Part shown: positions 8,215-15,803 of the stretch, one piece after another
Layout of the letters: every line of letters begins with the position of its first letter
How positions within the stretch are numbered: position 1 is the first letter of the stretch
DNA from: Streptomyces sp. CoH27
GTDB taxonomy: Bacteria; Actinomycetota; Actinomycetes; Streptomycetales; Streptomycetaceae
DNA length: 43,335 bases
Reading direction: 5' to 3'
Assembly (NCBI RefSeq): GCF_020181035.1
Contig: NZ_JAIQYY010000028.1
Location: forward strand, 5,335-48,669
Position numbers and translations under genes: made by a program
Notes under the pieces: generated by a model
Seen by the model: the letters and a program-made list of their open reading frames with translations, nothing else
What the model was told of the DNA's origin: nothing
Database searches by the model: none

Positions 8215-11200
8215 GTGAGCCAGATTGTCGTCAAGCGCCCAGCTAGGGCGCTGCCGTCCGAAGTGCCCACGGAAGAGGTCGTTGTCCAGCCACCGCCCGA
8301 ATTGCCGCGGGGGCATCAGGAGAGCGTGCTGATGCAGCTGTTGCCCACGCTGGGCATGGGCGGCTCGGTGGTCTTCTTCTTCACGAACGGTCAGCCGTTC
8401 ATGAAGATCATGGGCATGATCATGATCGCCTCGACGGTGGCCATGTCCATCGCGATGGTGGTCCGCTTCCGCCGGGGCTCCCAGGGCCAGCTGGCCGACA
8501 TGCGCCGCGACTACCTCAGCTATCTGTCGCAGACCCGCAAGTCCGCCGTGACGACGGCACGGACGCAGCGGGACGCGCAGTACTACCTGCACCCCTCCCC
8601 CGAGCAGCTGTGGGCGCTCGTCGCCGAGGGCAGCCGGGTGTGGGAGCGGCGGCCCGGTGACGAGGACTTCGCGCACGTGCGCGTCGGACTCGGCCCGCAG
8701 CCGCTGGCGACCCCGCTCATCGCCCCGGAGACCGGCCCGGTCGAGCAGCTGGAGCCGCTGACCGCGGGCGCCATGCAGCGCTTCCTCGCCACGCACGGCA
8801 CCGTCGGCGATCTGCCGATGGCGGTGTCCCTGCGCGCCTTCTACCACGTCACGGTCAGCGGTGAGCCGCAGTCCGTACGGTCCTCCGCCCGCGCCCTGGT
8901 CGGCTCGCTGGCCTCGCTGCACTCCCCCGAGGACCTGATCATCGCGGTGGCCGCCGGGCGCGAGGCGCTGCCGCACTGGGACTGGGCGAAGTGGCTGCCG
9001 CATGTGCAGGCGCCCGGTGCGGTGGACGGCGCGGGCTCCCGCCGGCTGATCGGCACCGACCCGCGCGAGCTGGAGGACCTGCTGTCCGCCGGGCTCACCG
9101 GCCGCCCCCGCTTCCACCCCGCCGCCTCGCCGCTGCTGGACGAACCGCACATCGTGCTCGTCCTCGACGACATCTCCCTGCTGCCGGACTCGGTGCTCGC
9201 CAACCCCGAGGGCCTGCAGGGCGTCACGATCGTCGAGGTGGTGCCGGGTGAGCTGACGACGGCGGGCGGCGAGCTCTCCATCGTCGTACAGCCGGGCATG
9301 CTGCGCCTGGAGTCCGGGCACGGCGAGGTCTACGACGGCACCCCGGACGCCCTGTCCTACGAGTCCGCGGAGGCACTGGCCCGGCAACTGGCGCCCCTGC
9401 GCATGGCGTCGGGCGGCGACGACGACGAACCGCTGCTCGCGAACCTGGAGTTCACCGACCTCCTCGGGCTCGGCGACGCGGCCTCCGTCGACACCAAGCG
9501 GACCTGGCGCCCACGCGCCCTCGCGGAGCGCCTGCGCGTGCCGATCGGCCTCGGTGAGGACGGCCGCCCGGTCATGCTGGACCTCAAGGAGGCCGCGCAG
9601 GAGGGCATGGGCCCGCACGGCCTGTGCGTCGGCGCGACCGGTTCCGGCAAGTCGGAGCTGCTGCGCACCCTGGTGCTGGGCCTCGCGGTCACCCACTCCT
9701 CCGAGACCCTGAACTTCGTCCTCGCGGACTTCAAGGGTGGTGCGACCTTCGCCGGCATGGCCCAGATGCCGCACGTGGCGGCGGTCATCACCAACCTGGC
9801 CGACGACCTCACCCTGGTCGACCGCATGGGCGACTCGATCCGCGGTGAGCTCAACCGCCGCCAGGAACTGCTGCGCGACGCGGGCAACTACGCCAACATC
9901 CACGACTACGAGAAGGCGCGCGCGGCGGGCGCCCCGCTCCAGCCGATCCCCTCCCTGGTCCTGGTGATCGACGAGTTCAGCGAGCTGCTGACCGCGAAGC
10001 CGGACTTCATCGAGATGTTCGTGCAGATCGGCCGTATCGGCCGTTCGCTGGGCGTGCACCTGCTGCTGGCCTCGCAGCGCCTGGAGGAGGGCCGGCTGCG
10101 CGGCCTGGAGACGTACCTGTCGTACCGCATCGGTCTGCGCACGTTCTCCGCGGCGGAATCCCGCGCCGCGCTGGGCGTCCCGGACGCCTACGAACTCCCG
10201 AACGTCCCCGGCTCCGGCTTCCTGAAGTTCGGCACGGACGAGATGGTCCGCTTCAAGGCGGCGTACGTCTCCGGCACGTACCGCTCGGGCTCGCAGCGCG
10301 CGGCGCTGGGCGGCGGCCCGCTGCCGGTGGACCGGCGCCCGGTGCTGTTCACGGCCACCGAGGTGCCGGTGCAGTACACGGCCATCCCCAAACAGCGCAC
10401 CGAGCAGGCCCCCGAGGTGGACGAGGCACTGGCCGACACCGTCCTCGACGTGATCGTGCGCCGGCTGGAGGCCCAGGGCCCGGCCGCCCACCAGGTGTGG
10501 CTGCCGCCGCTGGAGAGCCCGCCGGCGCTGGACTCGCTGCTGCCCGGCCTCGCGGCGGTACAGGGCCGTGGCCTGACCCAGCCGAACTACGAGGGCGCCG
10601 GCCGCCTCATCGTCCCCGTCGGCCTCGTCGACAAGCCGTACGAGCAGCGCCGCGACCGGCTCATGCTCGACTTCTCGGGCGCGCAGGGCCATATGCAGAT
10701 CATCGGCGGCCCGCAGTCCGGCAAGTCGACGCTCCTGCGGTCCCTGATCTGCTCCTTCGCCCTGACACACACGCCGTACGAGGTGCAGTTCTACGGCCTG
10801 GACTTCGGTGGTGGCGGCATGGCCGCCGTCTCCGGCCTGCCGCACGTGGGCGGCATCGCCTCCCGCCTCGACCCCGAACGCGTGCGCCGCACGGTCTCCG
10901 AGGTGTACGGCGTCCTGACCCGCCGCGAGGAGTACTTCCGCTCGGCGGGCATCGCCTCGATCGCCGACTACCGCGCCCGCCGGGCCCGCGGCGACATCTC
11001 GGTGACGGACGAACCCTGGGGCGACGTCTTCCTGGTCGTCGACGGCTGGGGCAACTTCCGCACGGACTACGAGGCCTTGGAGCCGGCGGTCCTGGACATC
11101 GCCGCCCGCGGTCTCGGCTACGGCATCCACGTGATCATCACGGCGTCGCGCTCGATGGAGGTCCGGGCGAACCTCAAGGACCACCTGATGAACCGCCTGG

Positions 11201-12180
11201 AGCTGCGCCTGGGTGACGTCATGGACTCGGAGATCGACCGCAAGGTGGCGGTGAACGTCCCGGCAGGCGTCCCCGGCCGCGGCCTCTCCCCCCAGAAGCT
11301 GCACTTCATGGCGGCGGTCCCGCGCATCGACGGCCTGACCTCCGACACCGACCTGGCCGAGGCCACGGCGGCGCTGACCACCGAGGTCGGCCGCCACTGG
11401 CAGGCACCGGGCGCGCCGCAGGTCCGCCTGCTGCCGCGCCAGCTGGAGGCCGTGCAGCTGCCTCCGGGCGACCGGCTCCCGCAGCGGGGCATCGCCTTCG
11501 CGCTGGACGAGGACGCCCTGGAGCCGGTGTTCCTGGACTTCGAACAGGACCCGTTCTTCCTCATCTTCGGCGAGAGCGAGTCCGGCAAGTCGAACCTGCT
11601 GCGGCTCATCATCAAGCAGCTGTCCCTGCGGTACGGCGGCGACGAGGCGAAGTTCTTCGTGGTCGACAACCGCCGCTCGCTGCTGGACATCACCCCGGCC
11701 TCGCACCTGGCCGAGTACATCCCGATGTCCAGCCAGATGGACCACCACATGGCGGCCCTGGCCGACCTCATGCAGCGCCGCACGCCGACGGCCGACGTGA
11801 CCCCGCAGCAACTGCGGGACCGCAGCTGGTGGCGGGGCCCGCAGGTCTTCGTGGTGATCGACGACTACGACCTCGTCTCCACCTCCAGCGGCAACCCGCT
11901 CGCCGGCCTGACGGAGATGCTGCCCTTCGCCCGCGACGTCGGCGTCCGCTTCATCATCGCCCGCTCCTCCGCGGGCGCGGGCCGCGCCTCCTACGAGCCG
12001 TTCATGCAGCGCATGAAGGAACTCGGCGCCCAGGGCATCGTCCTCGCCGGCGACCCGGCCGAGGGCGACATCCTCAACGGAGTCCGGCCGCGGCCGATGC
12101 CGGCGGGGCGGGGTGTGTTCGTGTCGCGGAAGAGGGGGAGGCCGTTGGTGCAGACGGGGTTGGTGGATGTGGAGTACTGA
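8215..12180 (+). CDS. eccC: Type VII secretion ATPase EccC (fused EccCa-EccCb)
   Basis: A 1321-residue motor of the T7SS. Two membrane helices lie at about 40-57 and 63-84, followed by three FtsK/SpoIIIE ATPase domains. Walker A motifs are GATGSGKS (473-480), GGPQSGKS (831-838) and GESESGKS (1119-1126). Walker B is canonical only in domain 1 (LVIDE, 583-587). Domain 2 ends in DG (943-944) and domain 3 in DD (1216-1217), fitting the known degenerate D2/D3 of EccC, where D3 binds the substrate's export signal. The start is GTG at 8215 (MSQIVVKRPAR), the typical Streptomyces N-terminus. A decayed copy of its 3' end lies at 15614-15736. Confidence 0.97.
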   Translation: MSQIVVKRPARALPSEVPTEEVVVQPPPELPRGHQESVLMQLLPTLGMGGSVVFFFTNGQPFMKIMGMIMIASTVAMSIAMVVRFRRGSQGQLADMRRDYLSYLSQTRKSAVTTARTQRDAQYYLHPSPEQLWALVAEGSRVWERRPGDEDFAHVRVGLGPQPLATPLIAPETGPVEQLEPLTAGAMQRFLATHGTVGDLPMAVSLRAFYHVTVSGEPQSVRSSARALVGSLASLHSPEDLIIAVAAGREALPHWDWAKWLPHVQAPGAVDGAGSRRLIGTDPRELEDLLSAGLTGRPRFHPAASPLLDEPHIVLVLDDISLLPDSVLANPEGLQGVTIVEVVPGELTTAGGELSIVVQPGMLRLESGHGEVYDGTPDALSYESAEALARQLAPLRMASGGDDDEPLLANLEFTDLLGLGDAASVDTKRTWRPRALAERLRVPIGLGEDGRPVMLDLKEAAQEGMGPHGLCVGATGSGKSELLRTLVLGLAVTHSSETLNFVLADFKGGATFAGMAQMPHVAAVITNLADDLTLVDRMGDSIRGELNRRQELLRDAGNYANIHDYEKARAAGAPLQPIPSLVLVIDEFSELLTAKPDFIEMFVQIGRIGRSLGVHLLLASQRLEEGRLRGLETYLSYRIGLRTFSAAESRAALGVPDAYELPNVPGSGFLKFGTDEMVRFKAAYVSGTYRSGSQRAALGGGPLPVDRRPVLFTATEVPVQYTAIPKQRTEQAPEVDEALADTVLDVIVRRLEAQGPAAHQVWLPPLESPPALDSLLPGLAAVQGRGLTQPNYEGAGRLIVPVGLVDKPYEQRRDRLMLDFSGAQGHMQIIGGPQSGKSTLLRSLICSFALTHTPYEVQFYGLDFGGGGMAAVSGLPHVGGIASRLDPERVRRTVSEVYGVLTRREEYFRSAGIASIADYRARRARGDISVTDEPWGDVFLVVDGWGNFRTDYEALEPAVLDIAARGLGYGIHVIITASRSMEVRANLKDHLMNRLELRLGDVMDSEIDRKVAVNVPAGVPGRGLSPQKLHFMAAVPRIDGLTSDTDLAEATAALTTEVGRHWQAPGAPQVRLLPRQLEAVQLPPGDRLPQRGIAFALDEDALEPVFLDFEQDPFFLIFGESESGKSNLLRLIIKQLSLRYGGDEAKFFVVDNRRSLLDITPASHLAEYIPMSSQMDHHMAALADLMQRRTPTADVTPQQLRDRSWWRGPQVFVVIDDYDLVSTSSGNPLAGLTEMLPFARDVGVRFIIARSSAGAGRASYEPFMQRMKELGAQGIVLAGDPAEGDILNGVRPRPMPAGRGVFVSRKRGRPLVQTGLVDVEY

Positions 12181-12211
12181 GGCGGCATCACTCGGCTGAC
12201 GGCTTGACGGG

Positions 12212-12233
12212 TGACCGCCCACCGGGCGGGTCA
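12212..12233 (+). terminator. Short hairpin after eccC
   Basis: TGACC-GCCC pairs with GGGC-GGTCA around a short loop with one bulged G. It lies 31 bases after the eccC stop and 25 bases before the first gene of cassette 1. No T-run follows, so it is at best an attenuator separating eccC from the cassette. Confidence 0.45.
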
Positions 12234-12258
12234 ACGGGGAATCGGGGAGGAACCACGC

Positions 12259-12714
12259 ATGGCGTGGGATGAGTGGGAACAGCTGAAGGCCAAGGCAGCC
12301 GAGACGCAATCGACGCACATGTAACTCAACCAGCTGGCGCCGGCGGGAGGCGGCGGGGGCGGTGAGAGCACCCGCGGTGACCTCACCGTCCACCAGTCGG
12401 ACCTCGCCGCGATCGGCTCTGCGGCACATGAGTTGTTTCAGGAATTCGGTCGGTACAGCGATCACGCCCGAATCTCCTCCATGAAGGCGGCGGGAGGGTT
12501 GCAGAGCGAGGGCTTCGCCCTCGGCTCCGCCCTCGATCACGTCGCCGAGCACTGGATCGACCAGGTCCAGACCCTGCTCGATGCCTGCGCCCACATCTCC
12601 AATCACATGCGCTACACCAAGAACCAGCACGCCGCGGACGACACCTACATCGCCGGCACGCTCAGCAGCATCTCCTAGCTGGACAAGGGCTTCGACGAGC
12701 GGAAGGACAGCTGA
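12259..12714 (+). pseudogene. Cassette 1 gene 1: small helical WXG-partner-like protein with two in-frame stops
   Basis: The reading frame from ATG 12259 (after a GGGGAGG site) begins MAWDEWEQLKAKAAE, almost identical to the intact paralogue at 26225. It keeps the paralogue's frame for 151 codons to TGA 12712. It is broken by TAA at 12322-12324, where the paralogue has Arg (CGG), and by TAG at 12676-12678, where it has Gln. Between the stops the frame is undisturbed and matches the paralogue's plan: a Gly run, LTVHQSDLAAIG, then WIDQVQTLLDACAHISNHM. A fragment could restart at the TTG at 12433. I call it a recently inactivated helical partner of the following WXG gene; read-through is a less likely alternative. 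Confidence 0.8.
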
Positions 12715-12719
12715 CGGCG

Positions 12720-14905
12720 ATGGATCTCAACGCACTGCGCCACGGCAACTTCTCGCAGCTCGGTGAGGCCATCACTGACTGGGAGGAGATGACGAAAAAG
12801 CTCGCGTCTCTGAAACAGGACGCCCAGAACAACCTCAAGGCCAAGGCGGACAAGGCCAACTGGGCTGGCGTCAACGCCCAGGTGAGCCGTGAGTTCATCG
12901 ACAAGACAGCGCAGGAGTTCGCGGACGCCCACACCCAGGCGGACTCGATCACCAACATCCTGAAGGACACCCGTGGCGAACTGGTCGACTACCGAACTCA
13001 GTTGAACGAGGCCATCACGCGGGGCGAGCAGAAGAACCTCACCGTCGTCGACACCGGTCACGGCACGTTCTCCGTCATGGGGAACACTCGCCCGGACTGG
13101 GCCTCCGATCCCAGCGGAAAGACAAGCGCCAACAGTCAGAAGGACGCCGACGATCTCCGCGACGAGATCCAGCGCATCCTCAGCAAGGCCACGGAGAGCG
13201 ACAACAGTGCCGCCAAGGTTCTGAGGCTTCTCGTGGACCAGGCCAAGTACGGGTTCTCCGACGCCCACTACAAGGATCGCGACACCGCTGCCGACGCCGT
13301 CGAGGCCGCCGACAAGCTGGCGAAGATGGCCAAGCACCCCGACAAGATGTCCGCCAAGGACATCGCCGAATTCAACCGGTACTTGGAGAAGTACCACAAC
13401 GACCCTCTCTTCTCCGAGCGGTTCGCAGAGGGGCTGGGCGGCAAGGGCACGCTTCAGTTCTGGACGGACATGGTGAACGCCCATGCCGGCGCCAGGGGTT
13501 CGGAACTCAAGAGCATGGAGGAGCTGCAACAGAACCTGAGCTTGACCCTGGCCACGGCGTCGTTCTCGGATTCGGACAACATGAGGGCGTGGAAGACAGA
13601 CGTCCTCAAGGAGATGAACACAAGTTTCCATTCCGAGTCCAAGGTCCCGTGGCAGAATCCCGTTGGTGCGCTCGGTTCCCAGGTGCTGAGCAGCCTGATG
13701 CGGCAGGGCGAGTTCGACACCGAGTTCCTCGACGACTACCGGACCAGGCTGTTCCAGCAGGACAAGGGCGCCAGCGACTCCAACACCGACTCGCTCTGGG
13801 TGAAGGGCTATGACCACATCGACCTGGTCTTCGGTGACGGGAACGGCCGCGACCCGTTGGAGGGGCTCTTCGACGCCCTTTCCCATAATCCCGAGGCGGC
13901 GACTCACGCCTTCGAGTCCAAGTCGGACCTGGAGCATATGCTCGGCACCACCGAGTACACGGACCGAGGAGCATCCCTCGGGCGTGCCTTGGAGAGCGCT
14001 GTCACTGGAGTAGCCAACGGCGACACTCTTCCATGGCCCCGCCCCACAGCGCGGCGCAGGTCAAGATCATGGCCAACATCATGCAGGCGGTCGCCAATCC
14101 TGACGGGGGCGCGGACCTCGTGTCCAGGGGGCTGGGCGGGAGCTTCGGGGACATGGCGGCGGCTTATATGCCGGAGATCAGCGAAGCCCTAGCCGGACCC
14201 AACTCGAAGGCCGTTTTCCTTACGAACAGTGAAATGCCCGACTTCTTTCAGGGTGAACGCATCCGCGATGTAGTGAGATTCCTTTCCGCGACATCCGCAG
14301 ACCCTGCGGGTAGGGCCGGGATAGTCTACGGTGAAAGCATTTACACCGGCAGCCTCCTTGAATCACATCTCTCCGACCCGTCCTTGTTCGACGGTCCCCG
14401 TGAGCAGGTCCTTACGGATATCGGCAGGAATGCGGGCATCATCGAGGGCATCGTCGGACATTCCGTGGCCGATGGCAAAGTAGAGGCCGCCATCGGTACA
14501 CAGAATGACTACAATGACGCCCTGAAGGCAAAGGGGGATGCCGCCAAGAGCTGGGTTAACATCGCTTTCTCCGGCCTCAAGGTCCCCGAGCATCTGGGCG
14601 GCGCGATGATGGGGTCCGTGATCGGAGGAGGAGCCGGAGCCGTTGCCGGTGCGGCCGTCGACCGTCTGATCGAAGGCCAGCAGATGCAGGGCGCAAAGGA
14701 CGAGGGACTGTACTCCAGCGCCAAGGACCTGTACGCGATGCGGGATTCTGTCAATCAGCAAACGCAATGGTCGACGGACGACGCGCTCGCCCGGCATCAT
14801 CTGAACTCACCCAAGGACGGCACCGACGATCTCGTCCGCAACGCCGTTAATTTGGGATGGGACGCCAGTAGTCAGTACCTGAGTAACACGAAGGAGCGTC
14901 CCTAA
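12720..14905 (+). pseudogene. Cassette 1 gene 2: large WXG-domain protein with a frameshift
   Basis: A paralogue of the intact 753-residue protein at 26710. The first frame (12720 to about 14045) holds an N-terminal WXG100-like hairpin with W48-A-G50 (KANWAGVNAQVSREF), then GLGGKGTLQFWTDMV and LGRALESAVTG, all matching the paralogue. The match then moves to the frame starting at 14033 and ends at 14905. Restoring one C in the CCCC run at 14042-14045 gives a continuous product of about 728 residues with RPHSAAQ aligned to PPHSKEA. The C-terminal part has a glycine-rich hydrophobic stretch (GGAMMGSVIGGGAGAVAGAA). It resembles DUF6571-type actinobacterial proteins, from memory. Its stop overlaps the next ATG (TAATG). 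Confidence 0.8.
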
Positions 14906-15567
14906 TGGATACGTCACAGAGGAGCCGAAGCCCACGTGCTTCCTGGAAGAACTGGAGGGTCATCCTTTTGTTCTTTGTGGCTCTCGGAATCTTCTGTGGC
15001 GCTGGATGGATTTTCCTGAACAAAGGCCTCTACCTTCTCCCAGGCAAAATGTGTGAAGGCACTCTCAAACGCGATACGGTCCAGCGAGTGCTGCCCAGGG
15101 CACAATCAGCTGAAAGCGGCTCCGACGCCCAGGGAGCGGGAGCTGACCTTGATTTCTGGTGCCACGTCTCCACCAGCAACGACTCATCCCTCTCCGGGGA
15201 AGCGAGGGTCCAGCCCACCTCCCGCGGAGATTGGCTCGAATACTATCGGGAGTCCGGGGGGCAAACCCAGATCATTCGGGTGTCCGTGGGCGATATAGAA
15301 GCTCTGGCTCAGGTCAATTCCAGTGCGGCCACCTCCTCGGTATACGTGCCTTGTACACCGCCCGGCGTCCCCGGGTACAACGCGTCCCGCCCCTACGCGG
15401 TGGTCGGCGAGGCCCGGCTCCAAGGACCTGCCAAGGTCAAGGGGGTGCCACTGCGGCAGGTGCTGAGCGACTTCGCCTATCAGCTCGCGCAGCACGCCTA
15501 CGCATTGGCCGAGTGCAAGGCTCCTCGCAATTTTCCGAAGGAACTGCCTCGTTACGAGAGCCGCTGA
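14905..15567 (+). CDS. Cassette 1 gene 3: membrane-anchored four-cysteine ectodomain protein
   Basis: A 220-residue protein. A basic N-terminus and one membrane helix (about 17-38) precede an extracytoplasmic domain of about 180 residues. Its cysteines C50, C86, C150 and C204 match in order and spacing those of the proteins at 28978 and 30424 in cassette 2, suggesting two disulfides and a shared fold not obvious from overall identity. The ATG overlaps the preceding stop by one base, so it was translated together with the large WXG gene. It is the only gene of cassette 1 left intact. Function unknown; an immunity or surface-anchor role is a hypothesis. Confidence 0.78.
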   Translation: MDTSQRSRSPRASWKNWRVILLFFVALGIFCGAGWIFLNKGLYLLPGKMCEGTLKRDTVQRVLPRAQSAESGSDAQGAGADLDFWCHVSTSNDSSLSGEARVQPTSRGDWLEYYRESGGQTQIIRVSVGDIEALAQVNSSAATSSVYVPCTPPGVPGYNASRPYAVVGEARLQGPAKVKGVPLRQVLSDFAYQLAQHAYALAECKAPRNFPKELPRYESR

Positions 15568-15613
15568 TGATGGACGACTGACACGGTGCCGCTTCGCCGG
15601 CCTGGGTCCGGAC

Positions 15614-15736
15614 CTCGCCGGTCTCAACACCAGTCAGTATCGCCCACTCCACCGCGGGCGCCGCCACGCCCTACTTCGCACCCACGGAAGAGGGGGAACC
15701 GTTGGTTCAGACAGGTTGGCGGATGTGAAGCACAGA
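15614..15736 (+). pseudogene. Degenerate copy of the eccC 3' end
   Basis: Three collinear blocks match the end of eccC: 15614-15624 with 11899-11909 (CTCGCCGGxCT), 15639-15663 with 11956-11980 (22 of 25 bases, encoding IAHSTAGA against IARSSAGA), and 15685-15736 with 12127-12180 (CGGAAGAGGGGGA, CCGTTGGT, GGTTGG, GGATGTG). Deletions of about 32 and 125 bases separate the blocks, and small indels break the frame. So cassette 1 lies between the real eccC end and a decayed second eccC end. The rest of the 15568-15803 gap holds nothing else I can identify. Confidence 0.72.
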
Positions 15737-15803
15737 GGGGAACGGGCGCCGCCGGCTCGACGAGGCTCCCGCCTCTGAGGGCCAGCGGCCGCAGTGCTCA
15801 TCT

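Noticed and set aside
8104..12630. A 1508-codon open frame antisense to eccC
   Set aside because: It mirrors eccC, a gene with unmistakable motifs. High-GC third positions keep antisense frames open. The product is His/Gly/Arg/Val-rich with no domain.
14031..14049. Programmed ribosomal frameshifting in the cassette 1 effector
   Set aside because: The site is a plain C-run without a recognised slippery heptamer or following pseudoknot, and the upstream gene is also broken, so decay is simpler.
14033..14905. Treating 14033-14905 as an independent gene starting at its ATG
   Set aside because: It aligns with the middle and C-terminal part of the single paralogue at 26710, so it is the downstream half of a frameshifted gene. 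Translation from that ATG remains possible.
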